This document shows positions 53,633 to 62,983 of a DNA stretch of 64,000 nt, one piece after another. Both the position numbers and the translations under genes were made by a program. The stretch spans positions 124,001 through 188,000 of the forward strand of contig CBDBCB010000022.1 in the NCBI GenBank assembly GCA_965202745.1, written 5' to 3'. The notes below the pieces were generated by a model. That model did no database searches and was not told the origin of the DNA. It saw only the letters and a list, made by a program, of their open reading frames with translations. This DNA is from JACKII01 sp965202745 (lineage in GTDB: Bacteria; Pseudomonadota; Alphaproteobacteria; Bin95). Within the stretch, counting starts at the first letter, position 1. Every line of letters starts with the position of its first letter.

Positions 53633-54889
53633 ATGACTGAGATGACCGAAGCCCAGGTTCGCGACGAAGTCCGCACTTTCCTGAAAGATAATTGGAGCAC
53701 CGACCTCTCGCTGGTTGAGTGGCGCAACATCCTAGTCGATAGCGGCTGGGGTGCGCCGCACTACCCGAAAGAATGGTGGGGCAAGGGCCTGCCCGCGGCC
53801 ATGTCGCTTGTGGTGGATGAGGAATTCCGTGAGTTCGGTGCCGTCGGCACCGCCAATATGGGCATCCGCACGCTGGCCGGCGCGACCATCCTGGCCCATG
53901 GCTCGGACCTGCATAAAAAGAAGTACCTGCGCGGTATCCTGACCGGAGAGGAGAGCTGGTGCCAGTTGTTCAGCGAACCGGGCAGCGGCTCCGACCTGGC
54001 GGGCGCTACTACCCGCGCGGACTTTAAAGACGGCAAGTGGGTGATCAACGGCCAGAAAGTCTGGACCACCAGCGCCCACCACGCCCATTTCGGCCTGTTG
54101 CTGGCCCGCACCGATTGGGATGAGGTCAAACACAAGGGCCTGACCTACTTCATCATCGACATGCACCAGCCAGGCGTGGACGTGAACCAGTTGAAGCAGA
54201 TGAACGGCCATGCCTCGTTCAACCAGGTGTTCATCACTGACGCGGTGGTCGAGGAAGACATGCGGGTCTCGGAGCTGGGCGAGGGCTGGAAGGTCGCGAC
54301 CACCACCCTGATGCACGAGCGCCGCGGCGCCGATGGCGCACGCCGCTACGACGCGAAGATCCACAAGCCGGGCAAGATCTACGAGGACTATAACGAAGAA
54401 ATCGACCACATGCTGGCCCCCTATGTCTGGTATCCCCAGCGCACGGGCCGCGTAGACCTGCTGGTCGAGCACGGCCAGGCCATGGGCAAGTATGACGATC
54501 CCTCTGTCCGGCAAAACATTGCCAAGGTGCTGACACTGGCCAAGTCCGCTGAGTGGACCGCCCGCCGTGCCCGCGCCGCGCAGGAGCAGGGCAAGCCCCA
54601 GGGCCCTGAAGGCTCCATCGGTAAGCTGGCGGCCAGCATCGTTGCCCGCGCCGCCAATCAGGCCCACACCCAGATCGCCGGGCCGGACGCCATGCTGACC
54701 GGCGACGATAGCTGGATGGATGGCACGATTGCGGAAATCCTGGTCTCAACCCCGGCCATTTCGATTGCGGGCGGCACAGACGAGATCCAGCGCAACATCA
54801 TCTCCGAACGCATCCTGAAGATGCCCAAGGAACCGCGCACCGACACTGACCGCCCTTTCCGGGACGTGCCCAGGAACCAAGTGACGTAG
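53633..54889 (+). CDS. Acyl-CoA dehydrogenase, second of a pair
   Basis: The 418-residue protein carries WWGKGLPAAMSLVVDEEFREFG, the FAD-contact WCQLFSEPGSGSDLAGATTRAD and WVINGQKVWTTSAHHAHFGLLLART, and ends SIAGGTDEIQRNIISERILKMPKEPR. The Q-K-V-W-T-S and GGTDEIQRN blocks are strongly conserved in ACADs. The ATG at 53633 follows the upstream stop by 2 bp; earlier frame overlaps that gene. A clear terminator follows at 54914, so the pair forms a two-gene operon. Confidence 0.92.
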   Translation: MTEMTEAQVRDEVRTFLKDNWSTDLSLVEWRNILVDSGWGAPHYPKEWWGKGLPAAMSLVVDEEFREFGAVGTANMGIRTLAGATILAHGSDLHKKKYLRGILTGEESWCQLFSEPGSGSDLAGATTRADFKDGKWVINGQKVWTTSAHHAHFGLLLARTDWDEVKHKGLTYFIIDMHQPGVDVNQLKQMNGHASFNQVFITDAVVEEDMRVSELGEGWKVATTTLMHERRGADGARRYDAKIHKPGKIYEDYNEEIDHMLAPYVWYPQRTGRVDLLVEHGQAMGKYDDPSVRQNIAKVLTLAKSAEWTARRARAAQEQGKPQGPEGSIGKLAASIVARAANQAHTQIAGPDAMLTGDDSWMDGTIAEILVSTPAISIAGGTDEIQRNIISERILKMPKEPRTDTDRPFRDVPRNQVT

Positions 54890-54913
54890 TTGAAAAGCGC
54901 ATAATTTTGCATG

Positions 54914-54938
54914 AAAACCCCGCTTCGGCGGGGTTTTT
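54914..54938 (+). terminator. Rho-independent terminator of the acyl-CoA dehydrogenase operon
   Basis: CCCCGC-TTCG-GCGGGG followed by TTTTT, with an AAAA run in front, is a textbook intrinsic terminator with a UUCG tetraloop. It begins 25 bp after the stop at 54889. Confidence 0.93.
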
Positions 54939-55053
54939 AATAAGCCGACATGGTTTGGTGCATAACAATTTCTGTGATTACACAACGCCAGATCGCGGCT
55001 GTATTGTACACTTCCTTCGAAATTGATCGGCTCAATTTCCGCTAGGAGGTACC

Positions 55054-55854
55054 ATGACGAAGACGAGCTCCGCTGCATTGAAAGCAAGCACGGTCGCTGC
55101 GGCCGCGCTCTCCATCGCACCGGCGACTGCCTCGGCTGGCCTCGTTTATGTCATTGACCGGCCGGTTACGGTTAGTTTTGATGCGCTTGGCGGAAGTATC
55201 GGCAGTGCTGGTGTGGGCTGGGACATAGACGGCGTGAACGGCACCGATACGCATTTTAGCGTCAATCGTGTTGCCTACAGGACCTTTACCGATAGCGATG
55301 GCAACGTGGTGCAAGACGTTCACGGCAGTTTAAACTTTCCCGGCCTGTATGGGTCAGGTCCGGTGGTGTTTGCGCGTGAAGGGGGCCGTTCCCATTTGGT
55401 TACCGTTTACGAAAGCACGGTTGTTGGCCCCCGAATTTACAATAGTAGCAGGTGGCAACCGCCGCCCTTCAATGGCATTGAGACCAGAGCAAGTATTGTC
55501 ACCCCGCCTGGCGGGACTCCGCGGACGTATTTCCAAATCGCTGAATTCAGTGAGACGCAATACGGGTCTTCTTTCGGTGTCCGGCTTATGCCCTTCGGTT
55601 TTGATATCAGCGGACAACAGCATATCGGATGGGCCCGTATTCGTTTTGAAGACGCGCCGGACGTCCAATTAGTTATTGAACGCTGGGCTTACGAGAGCGA
55701 GCCGAACACGCCGGTTCACGTCAACAATATCCCCGCCCCGCCTGCGTCAGTCGCCGCGCTTTCCTTGCTGGCGATGGGTGCTGCGGGCGTGCGCAGTTGG
55801 CGGAAGCGTCAAGTTGCAAGCAGCCGAGAACAATCGCTCACGGATATATTATGA
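55054..55854 (+). CDS. Exported protein with exosortase-type C-terminal anchor, paralogue 1
   Basis: The 266-residue product has an N-terminal signal (STVAAAALSIAPATASAG), the blocks DIDGVNGTDTHFSVNR and FGFDISGQQHIGWARIRFEDAPD, ERWAYESEPNTPVHV and then the sorting-type end IPAPPASVAALSLLAMGAAGVRSWRKR. The same blocks occur in the two paralogues at 55963 and 61808. The W-A-Y-E...P-T sequence before a P-x-P-A helix and a basic tail is known from PEP-CTERM-type surface proteins. AGGAGG lies just before the ATG. It is the only intact copy of the three. A hairpin (55892-55915) follows. Function unknown. Confidence 0.78.
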   Translation: MTKTSSAALKASTVAAAALSIAPATASAGLVYVIDRPVTVSFDALGGSIGSAGVGWDIDGVNGTDTHFSVNRVAYRTFTDSDGNVVQDVHGSLNFPGLYGSGPVVFAREGGRSHLVTVYESTVVGPRIYNSSRWQPPPFNGIETRASIVTPPGGTPRTYFQIAEFSETQYGSSFGVRLMPFGFDISGQQHIGWARIRFEDAPDVQLVIERWAYESEPNTPVHVNNIPAPPASVAALSLLAMGAAGVRSWRKRQVASSREQSLTDIL

Positions 55855-55962
55855 ACACATGTAAGTACATGTTAGAAAAGTACTTCCTGTTGCCGTAGAG
55901 CTTTTATTCTACGGCATATCCAGATATGCTCACCCGCGGATTGTATATGACGGGCGGATGAA

Positions 55963-56512
55963 ATGAATTTCATGGAAAAAGCGGCGCTAGTATCGGGCGC
56001 GATTTCACTGGTGGCAGCACCGATGATGGCGGATGCCGCCGTGATCAAAGGCACAGGCGGACCGGTAAGCGTCAGCTTTGCAGACCTGCCCGGGGGTGCC
56101 GGTTTTCAGGCAATTGATGTGCCCCGGGATGTGGACGGCGTGAACGGGGCGGATTTCTTCCTGTACGCGGCCCGCTCTGTCAGCACGTATGTTTCGGGAT
56201 CGGGTGCCAATATCTCGCTGCACAATGGCTATAATGGCCTGGCGATAAGCACGTATAGTTCCGCACCGAGGAATGGTATTGGCTTTGTCGCCAATACCAG
56301 CACCTCTGGTTTTGCCCGGCTGGCGACCAGCACTCGGGTCGGCCTGACCCTGGCGGCGGGGCGCTACCTGATCTCCAGCGCCGATGCAGTGGCAACCTAT
56401 GGATATAATGTGCAGTACGGCCCCAGTAGCTATGGCGGTACCTACGCATTAGCGATCGGTGACTTGCAACCCGGCGTGAATAAGATCGGCTTTGCCTTCG
56501 ACGTCAATGGAG
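55963..56512 (+). pseudogene. N-terminal part of paralogue 2, cut by an IS6 element
   Basis: The fragment holds the signal peptide (AALVSGAISLVAAPMMADAA), VPRDVDGVNGADFFLYAARS and reaches KIGFAFDVNG, where the IS6 copy begins at 56513 after CAATGGAG. The missing C-terminus, NGDTHYGWAKVILHDGPDF onward, is at 62776-62983 on the minus strand, flanked by the same 8 bases in inverted form. The two pieces join in frame to about 250 residues. The reading frame continues into the IS by 13 codons to a TAG. Confidence 0.88.
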
Positions 56513-57332
56513 GGGATCGTCAAGTTGTTGACCACAATCCCAATTGCCCGTAGCGCCTGACGATGATCAGCCAGATTTCCCAACCTCGCCTAAAAGGCTA
56601 CCGCTTCCCGCGTTCCATCATTTCTTACGCGGGCTCGGCATACCATCGCTTTGCACTCAGTCTGCGCGACGTTGAGGATTTGCTGGCTGAACGAGGCATC
56701 AAGGTGAGTTACGAGACAATCCGTTCATGGGTCAGAAAATTCGGAACTCAGATTGCGAAGCATGTCAGGGCTGCGCGTCAACAGCCCTCGGATAAATGGC
56801 ATCTGGATGAAGGGGTGATCATCATCCGCGGTGTGAAGCATTGGCTGTGGCGCGCCGTTGCCGGCAACGGCGAAGGTCTCGACATCCTGGTGCAATCACG
56901 CCGAAATGCGCGGGCTGCAAAGCGGTTCATTGCCAGGTTGGTAGCCCGCTGGGGGACGCCCCGAGTCATAGTGGCGGACTGACGGACAAGCTGCGCCGCT
57001 ACGGTGCCGCCCTGCGCAAACGCGCGTTGGAGGTGGATCACCGAGCGCATAAAGGGATAAACAATCGTATCGAAGGATCGCACAGACCAACACGGAAACG
57101 AGAAAAAATACAGGGCCGTTTCAAGTCAGCCCGTCAGGCGCAGAGATTTCTGGCCGCCCATGATGAAACCGCAAACCTGTTCCGCCCACGTCGCCACAAA
57201 ATGACTGCCTCCGCCTATCGCCAGAAACGAGCCGCCGCATTTCACCAATGGAACGAATGCGCCATCGAACTGGCCGCTTGAAGAGCCTCAAGTCGGCAGT
57301 TTCTTAGGCGCTGAAAACAACGTGACAATGCC
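56513..57332 (+). mobile_element. IS6-family element, copy 1
   Basis: Length is 820 bp, from GGGATCGTCAAGTTGTT to the complement of GGCATTGTCACGTTGTT, the terminal inverted repeats. It is flanked by CAATGGAG on the left and CCTTCAAC on the right; each 8-mer reappears inverted beside copy 2, not on the other side of this copy. That pattern shows the segment between the copies was inverted. It has an 8-bp insertion against copy 2. Confidence 0.93.
56563..57281 (+). pseudogene. IS6-family transposase, copy 1, broken by an 8-bp insertion
   Basis: The N-terminal frame (to 56982) has the helix-turn-helix SYETIRSWVRKFG and the first catalytic Asp in DKWHLDEGVIIIRG, and breaks at PRVIVAD-stop. Copy 2 reads PRVIVTDKLRRYGAALRK; copy 1 has GTGGCGGACTGACGGAC where copy 2 has GTGACGGAC, an 8-base insertion. 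The rest (second Asp, Glu in DHRAHKGINNRIEGSHRPTR) is in another frame. Copy 2 could supply transposase in trans. Confidence 0.9.
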
Positions 57333-58062
57333 CCTTCAACTAGAGGAGCGGGTGCCCTCCAACGATCCGCTCTACAACTTCGGGAGCAACGTGTTTCTGG
57401 ATGAGCTGTTCGGCGCGGAGCGGCGTTCCTATCCGGCGGGCGAGGACGAGGCGGGTGCCGACCAGGCGCTCGCGGCATGGGCGGAGGAACTGCGCGGGCA
57501 GGGCCGGAAGCCTTATATCATTCCGCTCGGCCCCGGCCACCGGCCGCTGGGCGCGCTTGGCTATTGCCAGGCCGCTGCTGAGTATTTGGCGCAGGCGAGC
57601 GAGCACACCGTGCAAGTGGTGGCCTCCGGCAGCGCCGCGACCCATGGTGGGCTGCTGTTCGGCCTGCGTGCACTGGGCTGCCAGGACCCGGTGCTGAGTA
57701 TCTGCGTCCGCCGCTCGGCAGGCCAGCAGATCCCGCGAATGTTCGACCGCTGCCGCGAAATCGGCGAACTGCTCGAGATGGAAAACCCCGTCCACGAGGA
57801 CGACATCGCCCTGTTCGACGACAGCTTGGCCCCCGGCTATGGCCGGATGAGCAAGCCCCTAATCGCGGCAATCCAGATGATGGCGAGGCGCGAGGGCGTA
57901 GCGCTCGACCCGGTCTATACGGGCAAGGTGTTCGCTGGCCTACTGGCGCTCCGCCGCCGTCACATCCTTCTCGATGGCGAGCGCGTGGTTTTCTGGTACA
58001 CTGGCGGCAGGCTGGGTCTTTTTGCGTATCAAAATATGTTGGAAGAGGAGATGAAACGATGA
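57333..58062 (+). pseudogene. C-terminal part of D-cysteine desulfhydrase/ACC-deaminase-like gene
   Basis: From the IS6 end the frame reads LQLEERVPSNDPLYNFGSN, then VVASGSAATHGGLLFGLRALG (phosphate loop of the PLP fold) and ends ALRRRHILLDGERVVFWYTGG...EEMKR. This is the C-terminal two thirds of a fold-type II PLP enzyme of the DcyD/ACC deaminase group. The N-terminus with the PLP lysine is at 63796-64000 on the opposite strand. Its stop overlaps the deiodinase-like gene start (ATGA), so the two were translated together. A short product might start at the ATG inside the IS (57328) but would lack the PLP lysine. Confidence 0.88.
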
Positions 58063-58724
58063 GCAGCACCAACGAACCTGTCGTCAGCTATACCGCTGAC
58101 GTTACCACCCTGACGGCTGAGCGGCTGGCGAAGCTGCGCATGACGGCGGACGATTATCTCGCCATGCGGGCCGAGCGGGTGGAGCGGGAGTGTGGCGCGC
58201 CTGCCGTCGGTGCCCAAGCCCCGGATTTCACGCTGGAACGGCTGGCCGCGGACGGCTCGCGCACCGGCGAGACCTTTACGCTTTCCAGTTTGAAAGGGCG
58301 GCCGGTCGGATTGGTTTTCGGCTCCTACACCTGACCGCCATTTCGTGCTCATGCCGTGCGCCTGAACGAAATTGCGGCCGAATTCGCCGAAAAAGTGCCC
58401 GTCTACTGCGTCTATATCCGCGAGGCTCACCCGGAAGACGGCTGGCAAGTGGAGATGAACGTCGATGACGGGGTCATTTTCAACGAGCCGACAACCGCCG
58501 ACGAGCGGGCGGACATGGCCCAGACCTGCGTGCTGCGCCTGAACCTGGCAATGCCGATGCTGCTGGACGACATGACCAACACGGCGGACAGCCTCTATGT
58601 GGCGCTGCCGGAGCGGCTCTACGCCTTGGATGCCGACCACAAAGTTGCCTGGAAGAGCGTGTCGGGGCCCGCCGGTTTCAAGCCCGAAGAATGGCGGACG
58701 GAATTGGCGAAGGTGGTTTCGTAG
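58059..58724 (+). CDS. Iodothyronine-deiodinase-like selenoprotein (in-frame UGA = Sec)
   Basis: The frame 58059-58724 is open except for one TGA at 58332-58334 (residue 92). Around it the protein reads LVFGSYT-U-PPFRAHAVRLNEIAAEF, matching the deiodinase active site (FGS.TUPPF). Further downstream VPVYCVYIREAHPEDGW matches VYIEEAHxSDGW, and NTADSLYVALPERLYALDADHKVAWKSVSGPAGF matches the family end (NxAYxAxPERLYxI...GxGPxxF). The fold is thioredoxin-like; the residue at 92 is the redox centre. A 12-bp hairpin directly after the TGA fits a bacterial SECIS. Total length is 221 residues. It overlaps the dcyD-like gene. Bacterial deiodinase-like selenoproteins are known from marine metagenomes. 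The substrate here is unknown. A plain nonsense mutation of a Cys codon is the alternative. Confidence 0.85.
58335..58377 (+). promoter_or_regulatory. Bacterial SECIS-like hairpin after the UGA codon
   Basis: CCGCCATTTCGT (58335-58346), starting right after the TGA, pairs with ACGAAATTGCGG (58366-58377), 11 of 12 positions. Inside, TCA/TGA can pair further, leaving an 11-base apical loop UGCCGUGCGCC with G at its second position, 18 bases from the UGA. Bacterial SECIS elements need a stem at this place and an apical G within about 16-37 bases. SelB would bind it. Confidence 0.75.
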
Positions 58725-58864
58725 CGGTTACGTTTTGGCGAGGCGCAAAGTGGCGTTCTACCTGGAGCGCGATCCCGGCGCTCCGCCCGGTTTTTGATCG
58801 GGCATGCGGTCGGGAAAGGCGTTTCTTTTTTTGGCCTGTAATGACCCCGCTGTCCCGGCCGGAT

Positions 58865-58883
58865 CGCCGGGCCTGACCCGGCG
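58865..58883. repeat. Short perfect palindrome in the intergenic gap
   Basis: CGCCGGG-CCTGA-CCCGGCG is a perfect 7-bp stem with a 5-base loop, inside a GC-rich gap (58725-58904) that also has CCCGGCC and GAGCCGGGATCCCG. Such CCCGGG-based palindromes are common intergenic repeats in alphaproteobacteria. It lies between two convergent genes and may help end transcription. Confidence 0.4.
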
Positions 58884-58904
58884 GGAGAGCCGGGATCCCG
58901 CGCC

Positions 58905-60463
58905 TTAAGCTGCCTCTCCCTTTGGCTGGTTTGAGCCATGCGCACCCTGGCGGCGCAGGCTGGGGTCTACGGCTTTGGCGGCGGCTTCCGCATCCAGCTT
59001 GCCACCCAGAAAGGCCCGCACATCAGCGGCCACGCTTTGAGGCTCAGCCAGCGCACGGCGGTAGTCGATGGGCAGAACGGCCAGCCGGTCCTGGTGGTTG
59101 GCAAGAATGCGCTTCACCTGCTCGATCTGGCTGACATAGGTACGCGCCAGGTTAGAACGCTTGCCCGCCCGCGGCCGGTCCAGCCGCTCTAGCATGGCGT
59201 CTTGGCTGGCGATCACCTCGCCCAATGGCCGTTCCATAAAGATCATGCGGTATTTGCGGTCTGCTGGCAGGTTGGTCAGCAGTTGCACCACCATCTTCAC
59301 CACTTTGCCGCCTGCCTGGTCCAGCCATTCCCGGTGGCCGCCGCGGCCCTTGGCCTGTTCGAGCTCGTAATATCCCTTCGGATTGTCGCTGTCCGCCTCG
59401 CGTTCGCCATCGGTCAGCACGGGCAGGCCGCCTGCTTCAAGCATCTGCATCATCATTGACGTGCCGGAGCGCGGCAATCCGGAGACGATCACCACTTCGT
59501 CCGCATTCAACGGCGGATTGCCCAGGACCTTGCCGATCTTCCCGACACTGGCCGGGCGTTGCAGCAGTACGTCCAGTTCGATATCGCGGTCGGTCGGACG
59601 TTCGGTCCCTGCGCGGAAAGCGCGGATACGCTTGCGGCTGACGCGGGCGAGGCCGCGCGCTTCCTTTGCCGCTGCCGGATCCCCGGCCTGTTGGTGCAGG
59701 CGGGCGCGTAGCAGGTGGGCATCCGAGAACACGGGATTTTGGCTGAGTGCCCGGTCAAGCACCCGGCGGGCTTCGTCGCGGTTGCCTAGCCGGTGGGCGA
59801 TGCGGGCCAGCAGGTAGTGCGCCAGCGGGTTCTGGTAGACCAGCCCCACGGCGGCCAGCCCGGCCTGTTGGGCTTCTTCGTACCGGCCACGGCCGAAGAA
59901 CGAGCGGGGGAGGCCGAATTGCGCGCCCGCATTGATCGGGTCGATCTCCAGGATCGCGCAGAACCATGCCTCCGCCTTGGCCCAGCGGCGCAGGCGCAGC
60001 AGTGTGTCGCCCTGGGTCTGGTATAGGCTGGGGCGGTTGGCGAATTGCACTTCCGCTGCTTTCTCATAAGCGCCCAGCGCAGCATCAGGTTGCGCCGCTT
60101 GCGCCGCTCGCCATCCTCAAAGTCTTCCGGCTTGCGCTCTTTTTCTTTGTCTTCGTCCTGCAGCGATTTCAGTTGCTCACGCGCTTCCAAAGTGTAGCGC
60201 TGTTTCTCGGACCGGACTTTGTCCAGCATTTCCCATGCTTTATCTGCATCGCCCAGCGCGATATGCGACTCCACCAGCTTCACGCCAAAGCGGCTTTCGT
60301 CTGGGAATTTCTCCCAAAGCTCCTCCAGAATGCCGATTGCTTCCGGGTAGAGGCGGCAGCCGATATAATCCCGGGCCAGATTATAGCGTAGCTCGCGCAC
60401 CGTGTTGGCGACGGCGACGGCCTGATCTTCGTCCGGGCGGGCGATATAGCCAAGCTCCACCAA
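58905..60463 (-). pseudogene. TPR-repeat sulfotransferase, frameshifted
   Basis: The N-terminal frame (60463 to about 60110) holds TPR-type helices (LARDYIGCRLYPEAIGILEEL, VESHIALGDADKAWEML). The second frame (about 60110-58905) goes on AAQAAQPDAALGAYEKAAEV, more TPR units (LRRWAKAEAWFCAILEIDP, YLLARIAHRLGNRDEARRVLD) and a sulfotransferase domain with the PAPS 5'-phosphosulfate loop VVIVSGLPRSGTSMMMQML and FMERPLGEVIASQDAML. A one-base change near 60105 separates the frames. The full protein would be about 518 residues. The TTG/GTG start directly follows the stop of the phosphatase-like gene. Confidence 0.82.
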
Positions 60464-61674
60464 TTAGGCGATGGCCTCCTCCTGGTCGGCGGGATTGATT
60501 TGCAGGTCTACGTCCTGTTGGTGACGGCCATCCTCGCCCGGCACTTGCTCCCAGCTGTCGATATACTCGACTTCCGGCGGCGGCTCCCATGCGCCGACCA
60601 GCGGGCGGCCATCCATATGCAGGCCGGTCGGCAGGCCAAACAGTTGCAGTACCGTGGGCGCCACGTCCACCAGACTCGCGCCGAAGACGATGTCGTCTTT
60701 TTTGATGCCAGGACCGTTCAGCACGAACACGCCGAACTGCCGGTGCTCATCCGCGGGACCACCTGGCTCGTTCGAGATATGCTCCGGCCGCAGATGATCC
60801 GGATGGAAGCCATGGTCGGAGATCAGCATGATCGCCGTATCTTCCGGCACCAGCTCCATATAGACGCTCAGCATCAGATCGTGGAACTGGTAGGCCGCCT
60901 TAATCACATTGGAATAAAGGCGAAAATCCTCGTCGGAGACCGATTTTAGCTGTGGCGGGTGATAGCGCATGAAACCATGGCAGAAATGGTCGATGCCATC
61001 GAAATAGACGCCCATGAAGTCCCAGGGCTCAAGCTGCATCGTCGCCGTCGCCGCCGCGTGGATCGAGGCATTCTCTGCCAATACCTTGGCGATGGAGTTC
61101 AGGCGCTTGTCCTTCTCCTGGTCGATTTCCGCGGCGTGCGGCACGAAGGGCAGCAGCATCTCCCCCTCAATCTCCTGGGGGCGGACGCGGAACTCGCTCA
61201 TTGGTTCGGCGAGGCGGAGCGGATGCACTGTGCCGGGACGCATTGGCCACGCGCCGTCCTTTCGGATAGTGGCGGCCTGGAACAGGTTTGAGACCATGAC
61301 GCCGTCGATTGGCTCCGCCGGGTTGGAGGGCCACCAGCCGATCACGTTCGATTTCAGACCGTTCTGATTCAGGATGTTCCAGACAGCCTTCACCTTGCGG
61401 GAGAGGTTGGTAATCGGCCTGACGCCGCCGCTTTGCGGGTCCTGCTCGGAGAAGCCATGGATGCCGTGCTTGTGCGCCCGCTTGCCTGTCGCGATGGAGG
61501 TCCAGAGCATGGCGAAAGCACCGGGAACAGGGTCGACATGTTGCCCATGACGCCGCCGGATACCAGTTTGGCCAAGTTCGGCATTTCGCCCGCATCCATC
61601 ATGGGTGCGGCCACTTTCCAATCAGCGGCGTCCCATCCGATCAGCAGGATTTTTTTGGGGCGGTTGGCGGTTAT
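60464..61674 (-). pseudogene. Alkaline phosphatase superfamily protein with frameshift and lost start codon
   Basis: The N-terminal frame reads ITANRPKKILLIGWDAADWK and MPNLAKLVSGGVMGNMSTLFPVLSP; the remainder (frame of 61510-60464) starts MLWTSIATGKRAHKHGIHGFS. Joining LSP to MLWTSIATG needs one base near 61520. The catalytic parts are GWDAADW (Asp), the Thr/Ser in MLWTSIATG, MGVYFDGIDHFCHG (Asp, His) and LISDHGFHPDHLRP (Asp-His). The codon where ATG is expected (61672-61674) is ATA, with a stop just upstream, so the start is lost too. This is a type I phosphodiesterase/nucleotide pyrophosphatase-like protein, upstream partner of the TPR-sulfotransferase. Confidence 0.8.
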
Positions 61675-61807
61675 GGCGCTACTCTACCTGGAAATTGTTG
61701 CCTCAATCTTACGGCATCTGAACCAAATCAATAGGTGACGATTGGCACAGAAAGGGTTGGAACCTTGTAACCCCCGCCTTTCCTTTAGTTTTGAAAGCTG
61801 GAGTGGA

Positions 61808-62666
61808 TCACCCGGCAGCTTCTGCCTCTTTCTTCTTCCGCATCCGCCGCACGCCTGCGGCACCGAGGGCAAGCATGGCGACGGCCGGTACGATGGTGGC
61901 CGGGACTGGTACCACTTCGGTACTGCCGGCATGGATGGCGGTGTCCGGCCTGTCCTCATAGGCCCATTCTTCGACGATGAACTGACCGACAAATACCGAG
62001 GTCAAATCCCAGGTAACATTGGCCCAGCCATAGTGGGTCTCTCCGTTAATATCGAAACGGAAGCAGATAATGTTGTCGCCGTTGAAGCTGAAACCGCTGA
62101 ATTTCGACGAGCCCGGATAGGCCGTTGAGGAGTAGTTCGGGCCAAAATAGCCACCATAATAGGTATAGGACCGAGAGTTCCGGTCGTAGCGGTTAAGCGC
62201 GTACCGGGAAGTGCCGGGCGTCGCACCCCAATTGTAGGCCGCAAGCGTCGGGCCGACATTGAAGCTGTTCGGCAATGCCTGCACCCGGTGGACGATGCCT
62301 GCGGGCCAATGATACCGCGGCCGTTGAGTTGCTGTGAGCCATACGTGTTCGCGCTGGCCAGCGCGATATTCTCCCGGCGGTAGTTCGCCTGAAAGGCCAC
62401 ATACTGAAACCGGTACCCGGTGGCTGGATGGTGATTGTATTGGATTGGGTGGTGCCGAAACTGGATAGTTTCCGGTTCAGGCGGAAATCGTCGCCGTGTG
62501 CGCCGTCAACGGCCCAGGATGCAAACGCCGGACCGCCGCCTAAAGCCAGTGAGACGGGCGAGCCAGTAACATGAACGATCTTTGCGTCAGCCGCTACAGG
62601 GGCTACAACTGCGGCTAGCGATCCAGCGGCAATAGCTGCTTTGTCAACAAACGGCGTCGTACTCAT
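61808..62666 (-). pseudogene. Exported exosortase-type anchor protein, paralogue 3, two frameshifts
   Basis: Three frames in series make one protein of about 285 residues. Frame one (62666 to about 62410) has the signal AAIAAGSLAAVVAPVAADA and WAVDGAHGDDFRLNRK. Frame two (about 62405-62310) has YVAFQANYRRENIALASANTYG. Frame three (about 62310-61808) has VHRVQALPNSFNVGPTL, CFRFDINGETHYGWANV, EEWAYEDRPDTAIHA and the sorting end VVPVPATIVPAVAMLALGAAGVRRMRKKK. Compared with paralogues 1 and 2 all blocks are present, so the gene was intact recently. It lies in the inverted segment and was originally on the + strand behind paralogue 2. Confidence 0.83.
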
Positions 62667-62775
62667 GGTGCACATTCCTCTATTTTTATCGTTGCCCCGC
62701 AAAAACTTATTACGAAAGCGCGGCCTGAGGGAATGAGATAGCGGGCTCGCTATCCTTCATAGGAACGTGAGCGCT

Positions 62776-62983
62776 TTAAGTTGCCTTCCGTATCCGCTGC
62801 GCCCGCAGGCCGGCGGCGCCCAGGCCCAGTAGCGTCAATGCCGCAAGGCCGCTGGCCGGGACCGGCGTGACGTGGATTTCGGTGTCTGCCTCGTCCTCGT
62901 ACCACCAATCCGCGACTTCCAGCTCGAAGTCCGGGCCGTCATGCAGGATGACCTTGGCCCAGCCGTAATGCGTATCTCCATTG
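62776..62983 (-). pseudogene. Detached C-terminus of paralogue 2
   Basis: Reading from the IS6 junction, the fragment gives NGDTHYGWAKVILHDGPDF, then ADWWYEDEADTEIHV and the sorting signal TPVPASGLAALTLLGLGAAGLRAQRIRK. Its first 8 bases (complement of CTCCATTG at 62976-62983) equal the last 8 bases before IS copy 1, so it continues the gene that starts at 55963. A short ORF starting in the IS (62994) exists but lacks a signal peptide. Confidence 0.9.
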
